A stretch of 64,000 nucleotides of DNA from Ponticaulis profundi. GTDB lineage: Bacteria > Pseudomonadota > Alphaproteobacteria > Caulobacterales > Hyphomonadaceae. The DNA lies in NCBI RefSeq assembly GCF_042659465.1, contig NZ_JBHSSW010000017.1, forward strand, positions 1-64,000, written 5' to 3'. This document shows positions 34,554-41,596 of the stretch, one piece after another. The notes beneath the pieces were generated by a model. It was given only the letters and a program-made list of their open reading frames with translations, had not been told where the DNA came from and did not search any database. Numbering within the stretch: the stretch's first letter is position 1; each line of letters opens with the position of its first letter. The position numbers and the translations under genes are program-made.

Positions 34554-34979
34554 ATGTCTGAAACACGGATCATCTATGTGTCTGCTGGCGTCCTGCTGCG
34601 ACCTGACAATTCTCTCCTTCTGGCAACACGACCAAGTGGGAAGTCGATGGCAGGTCTCTGGGAGCTTCCGGGCGGAAAGATTGAGCCGGGTGAGACACCG
34701 GAATCTGCGTTGATCCGGGAGATGGGAGAGGAACTCGCTGTGACACTGAAACGAGACGATTTGTCACCGCTGACGTTCGCTTCCCATGGCTATGACAGCT
34801 TCCACCTCGTTATGCCTGTTTTTCTGGCGCGCAATTGGGAAGGTGAGCCCGTTCCGCAAGAAGGTCAGGACCTGGCCTGGGTCAAACCTGGCGCGCTGAA
34901 AACCATGCCAGCACCTGCTGCTGATGTGCCGCTTTTTGACTTCCTGGAACGTCATCTGACCAAGCATGTGGGGGCCTGA
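34554..34979 (+). CDS. mutT: MutT-type Nudix hydrolase (8-oxo-dGTP diphosphatase)
   Basis: 141 residues. The Nudix box GGKIEPGETPESALIREMGEEL (about residues 40-62) has all catalytic Glu/Gly/Arg residues, preceded by RPSGKSMAGLWELPG, the pattern of MutT proteins that clear oxidised dGTP. In alphaproteobacteria mutT commonly follows argJ, supporting the call. It starts 43 bases after argJ and ends three bases before the pilin gene. Confidence 0.9.
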   Translation: MSETRIIYVSAGVLLRPDNSLLLATRPSGKSMAGLWELPGGKIEPGETPESALIREMGEELAVTLKRDDLSPLTFASHGYDSFHLVMPVFLARNWEGEPVPQEGQDLAWVKPGALKTMPAPAADVPLFDFLERHLTKHVGA

Positions 34980-34982
34980 TCC

Positions 34983-35177
34983 ATGTCATTCCTCCAGAAT
35001 TTCTGGCTGAACACACGCGGCGGTCAGGTCGTTGAATACGCTCTGATTGGCGGCCTCATTGTCATTCTGCTGCTGAGTGCGCTCAACGCGATCGGTTCAT
35101 CTACCAAGGCTATGTACGACAATCTCGACAGCAAATGGGATGCCGCGTCAGGCGGTGGCGATGGCGGGGACGGCTAG
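34983..35177 (+). CDS. Flp/Fap-type small pilin
   Basis: 64 residues. After a short N-terminus, GGQVVEYALIGGLIVILLLSALNAIG is the Flp type IVb pilin core: Glu at the +5-like position of the processed helix, followed by a hydrophobic stretch; the cleavage site would be near RGG/QVVEY. A Gly/Asp tail follows. No tad/cpa assembly genes are adjacent, so the pilin is isolated here. It follows mutT by three bases. Confidence 0.8.
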   Translation: MSFLQNFWLNTRGGQVVEYALIGGLIVILLLSALNAIGSSTKAMYDNLDSKWDAASGGGDGGDG

Positions 35178-35179
35178 CT

Positions 35180-36082
35180 TCAGCCTGCCTTTTCGCCAGT
35201 GCTTTGCTCTTCCACACCCAATGCGTCGGCCAGTCTGACGGTGGCCGAACCGGGGCGCTTGGCTTTCGGCTGATCCGGGTGCGGCGCCCAGCCTGTCATC
35301 CAGACAATATCAATGGTTGCGCGAATGCGGCCGTCCGGATCGGCAAACTGCTCCTGATAGATATCAGCGGCTCGCATCAGAACGCGACGCGTCAGTGGCT
35401 TGCGGGTCAGATTAAACGGCGCGTGTGTTTCGCCGCTCGCTTGCAGGTCCCGGAATAGAGCAAAAATGTTATCGTATCGAAGTGTCAGGCGGTCGCGATC
35501 GCTGACAGGAAGTGTGAAGCCAGCGCGTTGCAGCAGCTGAGACATGTCGAGCGCGTCAGCAAATGGGGAGACCCGCATCTCCGCGCCGCCGGTAAGCTCG
35601 GTCTCAGCCTGTAGCAAGGCCTGACGCAGTTCCATCAGGCTCGCACCGCCGAGCATGGCACCAACGAAAAAGCCGTCTGGTTTCAGCGAGCGTCGGATCT
35701 GGATCAATGTGCCCGGAAGGTCGTTCACCCAGTGCAGAGCAAGCGAAGACACAATGAGATCGAGCGACTCCTGTTTGAACGGCAGCCATTCCTCGTCGAC
35801 ACATAAAGCTGGTGGCGTCAGCGTCGACGCCAGAGCCGGTGAGCTGTCGCACAGCACGATTGTGCCTGTATGGGGGGCCAGAACCTCTCGAAGGTCTGAC
35901 AGGCCAGCTCCCAGCTCAACGGCCAGATCAAACTGGCGGCGCGTGACGGAAATCCGATCTTCTATGTCCTCTGCGACTCGCTTTTTCAGAAAGTCGACGC
36001 TTTCATAGGATGCGCGCGCACGTTGCCGGCGACGGTTGAGCTGCTTGCGGTTGAAGACCAATGGATTGGCTGGCGTGTTCAT
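35180..36082 (-). CDS. SAM-dependent methyltransferase (BioC/NDUFAF5-like)
   Basis: 300 residues. A class I methyltransferase core has motif I in VELGAGLSDLREVL, the acidic strand-2 region, and DLIVSSLALHWVNDLPGTLIQIRRSLKPDGFFVGAMLGG, which is characteristic of BioC and its mitochondrial relative NDUFAF5 (an arginine hydroxylase of complex I assembly). The N-terminal FNRKQLNRRRQRARASYESVDFLKKRVAEDI also matches that group. No biotin genes are nearby, so the NDUFAF5-like role is a possibility. It is divergent from comF with nine bases between starts. Confidence 0.85.
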   Translation of the reverse strand: MNTPANPLVFNRKQLNRRRQRARASYESVDFLKKRVAEDIEDRISVTRRQFDLAVELGAGLSDLREVLAPHTGTIVLCDSSPALASTLTPPALCVDEEWLPFKQESLDLIVSSLALHWVNDLPGTLIQIRRSLKPDGFFVGAMLGGASLMELRQALLQAETELTGGAEMRVSPFADALDMSQLLQRAGFTLPVSDRDRLTLRYDNIFALFRDLQASGETHAPFNLTRKPLTRRVLMRAADIYQEQFADPDGRIRATIDIVWMTGWAPHPDQPKAKRPGSATVRLADALGVEEQSTGEKAG

Positions 36083-36091
36083 GAGGGGGAT

Positions 36092-36868
36092 ATGGACGTA
36101 ACACCGCAAAACACCAAGCCGCCGAGGCGGAAATTTTTGTCTGGACGCTGGTTGCCGGACTGGCTGTTTCCGGGGCAGTCGCTTTTGTCACGTCAGCCTT
36201 TGCTTCGCGGCGGCTTTCTGACGGCAGAGGATTTTGCGCGGCTTCAGTTTGTTCAGCCACCCTTCTGCGATCATTGCGGTCAGCCATATGATAGCCCCGA
36301 GCATGCGGGCATGATCTGCGCGGCCTGTCTTGCGTCGCCGCCTTTGTATGGTCGGGCCAGATCTGCCTTTGTTTATAATGATGCGTCGGCGCAAATGGTG
36401 CTGTCCCTGAAGCGACAGGGGCGGCGCGCAGCACTGGTCTGGTATGGTCAGTTAATGGCGAGCGCGGGTGCGGAGCTCCTGTCAGATGCGGATCTGATCA
36501 TACCCGTTCCGCTGCACTATCGCCGCCTCGCCAGCCGAGGCTTTAATCAGGCGGGATGGCTTGCCAGCGCTGTATCTCAACAGGTGGGTATGCCTGTGTC
36601 CCTGATGGCTCTGAGGCGGAGGAAGGCATCGCGGAGCCAGGGGCGGCTCTCTCCCTTGCAGCGGCAACGCAACGTCGCTGGTGCCTTTGATATTCGGCAT
36701 GGGTATGCGGATCGATTGTCGGGCAAGCGTGTTGTTCTGGTGGATGATGTTCTGACCACGGGCGCAACGCTTCAGGCTTGTGTGCGTGCGCTTCGGAAAG
36801 GGCGGGTTCAGAATGTCGACGTGTTGACGCTCGCACGCGTTGTCGCGCCCAAAAATCCGCTTATATAG
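36092..36868 (+). CDS. ComF family phosphoribosyltransferase-like protein
   Basis: 258 residues. N-terminal zinc finger (CDHCGQPY and CAACL) followed by a type I PRTase domain with the PRPP loop VVLVDDVLTTGATLQACVRAL near the C-terminus and the Arg-rich RRLASRGFNQAGWLA segment. ComF proteins are linked to DNA uptake (competence) in other bacteria; no other competence gene is here. GAGGGGG lies just before the ATG. It is followed by grxC. Confidence 0.9.
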   Translation: MDVTPQNTKPPRRKFLSGRWLPDWLFPGQSLLSRQPLLRGGFLTAEDFARLQFVQPPFCDHCGQPYDSPEHAGMICAACLASPPLYGRARSAFVYNDASAQMVLSLKRQGRRAALVWYGQLMASAGAELLSDADLIIPVPLHYRRLASRGFNQAGWLASAVSQQVGMPVSLMALRRRKASRSQGRLSPLQRQRNVAGAFDIRHGYADRLSGKRVVLVDDVLTTGATLQACVRALRKGRVQNVDVLTLARVVAPKNPLI

Positions 36869-36890
36869 AAAGCGATCTGGAGAAAATTGA

Positions 36891-37151
36891 ATGGCCAAAG
36901 TCGAAATCTACACGCGCGAATTCTGTCCTTACTGCACACGGGCTCTGCAATTGCTCGAGAATAAGGGCGTGAAATATACGCATGTTGATGCCGGTATGGA
37001 CCCGGACAAGAAGGCTGAAATGATCCAGCGCTCGAATGGCGCCCGGACGTTTCCGCAGATCTTCATTAACGATCAGCATATCGGCGGATGTGACGACATG
37101 TTCGAACTGGAATATGACGGCAAGCTCGACGGTCTGCTGAACGCTGGCTGA
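36891..37151 (+). CDS. grxC: Glutaredoxin 3
   Basis: 86 residues, the usual size. Dithiol active site CPYC (C12-C15), conserved TFPQIFINDQHIGGCDDMF for glutathione binding. It reduces disulfides using glutathione in the cytoplasm. It lies 22 bases after comF, and DUF1178 begins ten bases after it, so the three are probably one transcript. Confidence 0.95.
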   Translation: MAKVEIYTREFCPYCTRALQLLENKGVKYTHVDAGMDPDKKAEMIQRSNGARTFPQIFINDQHIGGCDDMFELEYDGKLDGLLNAG

Positions 37152-37160
37152 TGTTTTGCC

Positions 37161-37601
37161 ATGGTAAAGTACGCACTCGCCTGTGATACGTGTGAAACGC
37201 ATTTCGAGGGCTGGTTTTCCAGCTCCGATGCCTTTGACGCGCAAAAAGAAGCCGGTGAGCTGACCTGTCCGCAGTGTGGAGCGAGTAGCGTCAGCAAGCG
37301 GATTATGGCGCCGGCTGTTTCGGGTACGAAGAAGCAGGAAATCTCGAAAGAAAACCGCGCTCGCGTGGCGCAGATGGCAAAAGCCGTCCGCGAACATGTG
37401 TCCAGCACACATGAGTATGTGGGCGAGAATTTCGCGGATACTGCGCGCGCCATGTATTATGGCGAGACCGAGTCTCGCCCGGTCTGGGGACAGACGAGCC
37501 TGGAAGAGGCCAAAACACTGGTCGATGAAGGTGTGCCGGCTCTGCCATTGCCGGGGCCTTTCGCGCCGGAAAAGCCTGTGGATCAGAAAAAGCTCAACTA
37601 G
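37161..37601 (+). CDS. DUF1178 family zinc-ribbon protein
   Basis: 146 residues. The N-terminus has a paired-cysteine ribbon, CDTCETHFEGWF at about 9-20 and CPQCGASSVSKRIMAP at about 38-53, the family signature. The rest is helical with RARVAQMAKAVREHVSSTHEYVGENFADTARAMYYGE, also conserved. Function unknown, but DUF1178 frequently follows comF and grxC in alphaproteobacteria. Confidence 0.9.
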   Translation: MVKYALACDTCETHFEGWFSSSDAFDAQKEAGELTCPQCGASSVSKRIMAPAVSGTKKQEISKENRARVAQMAKAVREHVSSTHEYVGENFADTARAMYYGETESRPVWGQTSLEEAKTLVDEGVPALPLPGPFAPEKPVDQKKLN

Positions 37602-37719
37602 TCGTGGCGGCGGCCTGGAATGTCAGCCTGCTATACGTTTCAAAAGTGCGATTAGCCAATTGTCTGAATGAAAATTTCGCAGCAAACTACAGCATCGTGA
37701 TTTGGGAAAAGGACCCGAA

Positions 37720-37857
37720 ATGAAAAACTGGATGAAGATTGTTGGTATCAGCCTGGTCGCTTTGACGGTTTCGGCGTGCAACACGATTGAAGGTATGGGC
37801 CGCGATATTGAATCGGCTGGCGGTGCGATCGAAAAGACGGCGAACGAGAACAAGTAA
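37720..37857 (+). CDS. Entericidin-like small lipoprotein
   Basis: 45 residues, below usual length cut-offs. MKNWMKIVGISLVALTVSAC gives a lipoprotein signal with lipobox VSAC (Cys20), followed by NTIEGMGRDIESAGGAIEKTA, the entericidin A/B signature. Entericidins form a small antidote/toxin-like lipoprotein pair; their general role in alphaproteobacteria is unsettled. AAAGGACCC precedes the ATG. The 3' part of this gene and its terminator are duplicated 1.95 kb downstream. Confidence 0.88.
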   Translation: MKNWMKIVGISLVALTVSACNTIEGMGRDIESAGGAIEKTANENK

Positions 37858-37883
37858 GCCTTTTCAGATATGCCAAGTTAAAG

Positions 37884-37918
37884 AAAATCCCGCATGGCAG
37901 GACCATGCGGGATTTTTT
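37884..37918. terminator. Bidirectional terminator, left copy
   Basis: AAAATCCCGCATGG (37884-37897) pairs with CCATGCGGGATTTT (37903-37916) around a 5-base loop, followed by more T on the plus strand, and on the minus strand by T at the stem foot. It ends the entericidin gene on one strand and the gcrA fragment on the other. Confidence 0.92.
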
Positions 37919-37937
37919 GTTCCGAGCGGCGATGCCG

Positions 37938-38132
37938 TTAGCCTGCAGCGCGGCGGAAGTTTGAGACCGTGTTCTCTTTGCGCACGCGGGACTTCTTCGG
38001 CTGGAACGCGACCTTTGCGTGTTCCTTACAGTATGGTCCGTCAGCCGCTGCGCGACCGCAGAAAGCAAAGTCCTTGTCCATCGGGTCACCGATTGGCCAT
38101 TTACACATGCTCTCACGCAGGTTCAGCACGTT
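37938..38132 (-). pseudogene. gcrA 3' fragment (64 codons)
   Basis: The last 64 codons and stop of gcrA, from NVLNLRESMCKWPIGD to the terminal RRAAG, encoding the same protein as the intact gene at every position. Upstream the frame runs into unrelated DNA and a chance start at 38246, so a 102-residue hybrid could be made, but the N-terminal DNA-binding part is missing. It is one end of a duplication. Whether it is expressed is unknown. Confidence 0.9.
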
Positions 38133-38242
38133 CGCCAAGTGGAAACTTGGGGCCAGAGACGCAAAAAGCCCCACGCATGGCAGGACTTTGAAGTCGTTGT
38201 CCCGACAAGGAATAAATCCCGAAAAGCGGTTCCCTAGTATCG

Positions 38243-38557
38243 TCAAGCTTCCTGAGACTTATGTTGTTCGTCGTTTTTATAGGAGTCGTAAGTCACATCC
38301 TTGAGCGAGGCTCCGCATCGATCGCAGAAGGAACCAATACCGCCCCCGTATTCATCAAACCTACGATATATCGGCAGCTTACAAGCGTTGCATCGATAAT
38401 GCCGATGTACCAACAGAAACATTACCAGATAGGCAAGGTATCCAACCACAAAGCCGACGATTTTTTTCAATTCTAAGTCGCCAATGAGGCTCCAAATTAA
38501 AATAATTGGTGGCGGCAAAGTACCCGTTAGGCGAAGAATAAGAAACTTCAATGGCAC
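38243..38557 (-). CDS. Small membrane protein with zinc ribbon
   Basis: 104 residues, no family recognised. One or two membrane helices (about 5-25 and 32-50) precede a zinc-ribbon motif CNAC...CDRC (about 56-59 and 78-81) and a charged tail. It starts with GTG with a poor ribosome site, so the start is uncertain. It lies 72 bases downstream of the lipoprotein gene on the same strand, both inside the insert, so they may be co-expressed. Confidence 0.55.
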   Translation of the reverse strand: MPLKFLILRLTGTLPPPIILIWSLIGDLELKKIVGFVVGYLAYLVMFLLVHRHYRCNACKLPIYRRFDEYGGGIGSFCDRCGASLKDVTYDSYKNDEQHKSQEA

Positions 38558-38629
38558 GTCACTTGATGACTCGTTTTGCGAGAAGATTCAGGCTCAATGC
38601 CGAATTATCCTCTCGCTTATGCGAATGCA

Positions 38630-39529
38630 TCAGTCGGCCAAAGCGCACTTAAGCACAGCTGACTTTGCCTTAGTGTATCGGTCCGCGTTTTCCAAAGTAT
38701 CGTCAAGAATTGCCTTCTCTGAACCAGTTAAACCCGCTGCTGCATCGCCGAGATTTTCTAGCTCTTGCTCCTGCTCAACCTCCTTTTTCGTTGCTTCGGT
38801 TATGGAGGCCAGTAGAGTGTCATATGCTTGATATTGCGCTCCAGACTCGGCTTCCCACGAGCGCACAATGGAGCGATACACGTCGATCACAATGACAAAT
38901 CTGTCGCGATATGCACGCTTCTCGTTAGTGTGTATTTTTGACAGCAGTGCTGAATGCTCGTCGAAGCTTCCAACAGCGCCGACAAACCCTTGGTGCTTTT
39001 GGTTTTTGTTGAGGTCGATATGATCGTAAATGTCGTTGTACGACGTCTTTTCGGCTAAGCCATCGAAGCCGTCGAAACTTGGATCAGAAAAAGGCCGCGA
39101 CTCTCGAACCAAGCAGTTGAGGCGTCTTCCCGCCCTCCTGGCGGCTTCTTTGTTTTCGTCCGCGTTCACGTATCCTCGAATACCCAACAAGGATGCAGCA
39201 AAAAAAGCTGCCTCGGGTATGTCTTTGGCGCCCGTAAATGTGGAGGTATAACCACCGAATATGGCTGCACCGACCGTGGCCAATCCAAATGCTTGTTCAG
39301 CTATATCCATTTCATTGCCAGCACTTGAAGCGTAAATTTCGTCTTTACGAATGGCCAGTATTAGATCGTTAAAATCCGAAGTGTCGCCGCTTCCTGAGTA
39401 GTACTTTGCAAAAGTATTTGGATCTGACTTTCCATCAGCACTCTTAGGGTCCAGCGCTTGTAAACCGCTCGTCGGCACACAAGCACTCAACGACAGAACT
39501 GAAATAGCGACAGTGATTTGCTTAAACAT
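38630..39529 (-). CDS. Unrecognised lipoprotein of the insert
   Basis: 299 residues. Lipoprotein signal with lipobox SLSAC (Cys17), a strong GGGGGAAG ribosome site, and a long mostly helical mature part. A weakly hydrophobic, glycine-rich segment (about 75-105, FGLATVGAAIFGGYTSTF) and a Lys/Glu-rich coiled region near the C-terminus (EATKKEVEQEQELENLGDAAAGL) are the visible features. Codon usage is more AT-rich than in neighbouring genes. No function can be assigned. Confidence 0.7.
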   Translation of the reverse strand: MFKQITVAISVLSLSACVPTSGLQALDPKSADGKSDPNTFAKYYSGSGDTSDFNDLILAIRKDEIYASSAGNEMDIAEQAFGLATVGAAIFGGYTSTFTGAKDIPEAAFFAASLLGIRGYVNADENKEAARRAGRRLNCLVRESRPFSDPSFDGFDGLAEKTSYNDIYDHIDLNKNQKHQGFVGAVGSFDEHSALLSKIHTNEKRAYRDRFVIVIDVYRSIVRSWEAESGAQYQAYDTLLASITEATKKEVEQEQELENLGDAAAGLTGSEKAILDDTLENADRYTKAKSAVLKCALAD

Positions 39530-39720
39530 GACTTCCCCCAAAACCCGGATGGAGTTTCGCGGCAAAGTTGATGGTAAGTCAACCTTCTAATAATCTAATC
39601 GCAAGAGCGCTTGGTTGTATCACCCCTTCATTGACGTCGTGATGGCATGTACGCGCCGCACTCAGACTCGCTCGGTCGATAATGCTGAGTCAGCGCGTGG
39701 ATGATCTTCACACGGTAAAA

Positions 39721-39804
39721 GCGTGCAACACGATTGAAGGTATGGGCCGCGATATTGAATCGGCTGGCGGTGCGATCGAAAAGACGGCGAACGAAAACAA
39801 GTAA
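39721..39804 (+). pseudogene. Entericidin-like gene 3' fragment
   Basis: Codons for ACNTIEGMGRDIESAGGAIEK through the stop of the entericidin-like gene, without start codon or signal peptide. The upstream DNA belongs to the insert and offers no in-frame lipoprotein signal. Predicted non-functional. Confidence 0.9.
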
Positions 39805-39830
39805 GCCTGTTCAGATATGCCAAGTTAAAG

Positions 39831-39867
39831 AAAAGCCCGCATGGCAGGACCATGCGGGCTTTTTTTG
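39831..39867. terminator. Bidirectional terminator, right copy
   Basis: AAAAGCCCGCATGG pairs with CCATGCGGGCTTTT; the plus strand continues with T to 39867. Relative to the left copy one stem pair has changed from T-A to G-C on both sides, preserving the hairpin. It ends intact gcrA on the minus strand. Confidence 0.92.
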
Positions 39868-39885
39868 TTTCGATCGGCGATGCCG

Positions 39886-40425
39886 TTAGCCTGCAGCGCG
39901 GCGGAAGTTTGAGACCGTGTTCTCTTTGCGCACGCGGGACTTCTTCGGCTGGAACGCGACCTTTGCGTGTTCCTTACAGTATGGTCCGTCAGCCGCTGCG
40001 CGACCGCAGAAAGCAAAGTCCTTGTCCATCGGGTCGCCGATTGGCCATTTGCACATGCTTTCACGCAGGTTCAGCACGTTGGCGTGCTCGCCATTTGAAA
40101 GCGTTGCCGGTGCCAGAACCTCGTCGCCGCGCGGCGCGACCGTTGGCAGAGCCGGTGTGGCGGCTGTCTCTTCCACAGCTTCCGGTTCCACTTTTGCTTT
40201 GACCGGCTGCTCGACTCGTTGCGGTGTTGGCTTCGGACGTGCAAGACGCGGTGGGCGCTTGACCGGACGAGAGGGCGTTGCGCGGCCAGACAGCCCAAGA
40301 CGGTGTACTTTGCCGATGACGGCGTTACGGGTGACACCGCCAAGCTGGTTGGCAATTTGACTGGCACTATGGCCCTCGGTCCAGAGCTTCTTCAGCGCCT
40401 CGACGCGTTCTTCAGTCCAGCTCAT
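39886..40425 (-). CDS. gcrA: Cell-cycle regulator GcrA
   Basis: 179 residues. The N-terminal helix-turn-helix MSWTEERVEALKKLWTEG, SASQIANQLGGVTRNAVIGKVHRLGL is the diagnostic GcrA DNA-binding domain that recognises methylated GANTC sites; a Pro/Val/Ala-rich linker follows and the C-terminal domain (from about 115) with two Cys/His-containing segments (SMCKWPIGD, FAFCGRAAADGPYCKEHAKVAF) binds the sigma-70 domain. In Caulobacter GcrA controls many S-phase genes with CcrM methylation. AGGAGG lies five bases before the ATG. The upstream region has DnaA-box-like sites. Confidence 0.97.
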   Translation of the reverse strand: MSWTEERVEALKKLWTEGHSASQIANQLGGVTRNAVIGKVHRLGLSGRATPSRPVKRPPRLARPKPTPQRVEQPVKAKVEPEAVEETAATPALPTVAPRGDEVLAPATLSNGEHANVLNLRESMCKWPIGDPMDKDFAFCGRAAADGPYCKEHAKVAFQPKKSRVRKENTVSNFRRAAG

Positions 40426-40542
40426 ATCCACCTCCTGATAATCCCAGCGTATTAATCTATATTTAGTTAATGTAAGGCCGCGTTAACGATCCTTTCACCC
40501 ATATATCGTACTCATGCAAGCCCGGGACACAATATACTGATC

Positions 40543-40616
40543 TGTGGAGAAGTGGAGTAATCCACATCTAGTAGGTCAAATTAACCAATTGGATGTGGAA
40601 AACTGTTTGTGGAGGA
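40543..40616. promoter_or_regulatory. Cluster of DnaA-box-like sites upstream of gcrA
   Basis: Four close matches to TGTGGATAA in 74 bases: TGTGGAGAA (40543), TAATCCACA (40558, reverse), TGTGGAAAA (40594), each one mismatch, and TGTGGAGGA (40608), two mismatches. They lie 118-191 bases upstream of gcrA. DnaA activates gcrA in Caulobacter, so this could be the regulatory region; the spacing and direction are inference. Confidence 0.5.
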
Positions 40617-40686
40617 CTGGTCTTTTTGCGCGAATTCCGACTTGACCAGTTAATTCGGGTTTGAGTGTCCGCTCAGATGCTACTAA

Positions 40687-41535
40687 ATGCAGGTCATGAC
40701 TGATTTGACAGAAGCGACGTCGCAAAACAGCTATCGGGAGCCGCGCCGGTTTCCGGGGCTCAACACTCTGGGTCTTTGGACATTATACAAGCGAGAAGTA
40801 GGTCGCTTCATCAAGGTCGGGATGCAGACCTTGCTGGCACCAGCCGTCTCGACCTTGCTGCTGATGACGGTGTTTCGACTGGCGTTCGGCAATCGCGGCG
40901 AGTTGACAGGCGATTTCGCAGGCGTTGCCTATCAGGACTTCCTGGCGCCCGGTCTTGTGATCATGACCGTTCTGCAGAACGCTTTCCAGAATACGTCGTC
41001 TTCGCTGACCATCGCAAAAGTTCAGGGGTCCACGGTCGACTTTCTGATGCCGCCGCTCTCACCTTTGGAGCTTACGCTGGGGTTTGTTGCCGGTGCCGCA
41101 ACGCGCGGCGTGTTTGTCGGACTGATCACCGGCATCGCCATTCAACTGATCGGACTGGCTGATCTAAACCTCACGCATATCTGGGCGATCATCTGGTTCT
41201 CTCTGACTGCGAGCATCATCCTGGGGGCAATTGGCGCGATTGGCGGCATCTGGGCCGAGAAGTTCGATCACCTGGCAGCTGTGACCAATTTCGTGATCGT
41301 GCCTCTGACTTTCCTGTCTGGTACGTTTTACGATGTGAAGGTTCTGGCTGAGCCGTTCCAGACACTGGCGCACTGGGACCCGTTCTTCTATCTGATTGAT
41401 GGCTTCCGTTATGGCTTTCTGGGTGTTGCTAATTCGGACATTGGCGTGGGCGTCGCCGTGACGGGTGGTCTGTCTGTTGTGACGTGCGCCATTGTCTGGG
41501 CATGTTTCCGGTCTGGCTGGAAGCTCAAAGCCTAG
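40687..41535 (+). CDS. ABC-2 type transporter permease
   Basis: 282 residues with six membrane helices. The cytoplasmic N-terminus LGLWTLYKREVGRFIKVGMQTLLAP and the conserved VDFLMPPLSPLELTLGFV and LTFLSGTFYDVKVLAEPFQTLAHWDPFFYLIDGFRYGFLG segments identify the NodJ/DrrB-type ABC-2 permease. Such proteins export polysaccharides, lipids or drugs with a separate ATPase, which is not adjacent. ATG at 40687 or 40696 is possible; a short AGG precedes the second. Confidence 0.88.
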   Translation: MQVMTDLTEATSQNSYREPRRFPGLNTLGLWTLYKREVGRFIKVGMQTLLAPAVSTLLLMTVFRLAFGNRGELTGDFAGVAYQDFLAPGLVIMTVLQNAFQNTSSSLTIAKVQGSTVDFLMPPLSPLELTLGFVAGAATRGVFVGLITGIAIQLIGLADLNLTHIWAIIWFSLTASIILGAIGAIGGIWAEKFDHLAAVTNFVIVPLTFLSGTFYDVKVLAEPFQTLAHWDPFFYLIDGFRYGFLGVANSDIGVGVAVTGGLSVVTCAIVWACFRSGWKLKA

Positions 41536-41543
41536 ATATAAGC

Positions 41544-41569
41544 AAGGCGGGCCAGGGCCCGCCTTTTTT
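41544..41569 (+). terminator. Intrinsic terminator of the ABC permease
   Basis: AAGGCGGGC (41544-41552) pairs with GCCCGCCTT (41557-41565) around a 4-base loop, followed by T to 41569. It starts nine bases past the stop codon. Confidence 0.92.
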
Positions 41570-41596
41570 GTGTCTGTTCGTGTGCTTCGGGCACCC

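Larger units (their letters stand above)
37774..38132. repeat. Direct repeat, left copy (ecn 3' end / gcrA 3' end)
   Basis: 359 bases nearly identical to the right copy: nine substitutions and one missing T by eye. It runs from codon 19 of the entericidin gene through the shared terminator to codon 116 or so of gcrA. Its left edge continues into intact entericidin sequence; its right edge stops abruptly inside gcrA. Confidence 0.95.
38133..39720. mobile_element. 1.6-kb insert between the direct repeats
   Basis: DNA bracketed by the two 360-bp copies. It is visibly more AT-rich than the flanks, carries two minus-strand genes of unknown family, and contains no integrase, transposase or terminal inverted repeats. 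The overall arrangement matches single-crossover integration of a circular molecule that carried the 360-bp homologous segment. The origin of the DNA is unknown. Confidence 0.6.
39721..40080. repeat. Direct repeat, right copy
   Basis: 360 bases matching the left copy. The left edge is abrupt, cutting the entericidin gene after its signal peptide; the right edge continues into the intact gcrA. Differences from the left copy are silent in coding parts, and in the terminator stem the two changes keep base pairing. Confidence 0.95.

Noticed and set aside
37938..38246. The left gcrA copy as a second functional regulator
   Set aside because: It lacks the helix-turn-helix and the linker; the first 37 or so residues of the open frame are insert-derived and unrelated.
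38133..39720. The insert as a transposon or integrative element
   Set aside because: No transposase, integrase or terminal inverted repeats, and the flanking duplication (360 bp) is far larger than a target-site duplication.
40432..40686. DnaA-box cluster and AT-rich stretch as a replication origin
   Set aside because: Only four imperfect boxes, no clear AT-rich unwinding repeats, no dnaA, hemE or parAB nearby; gcrA regulation explains the boxes better.
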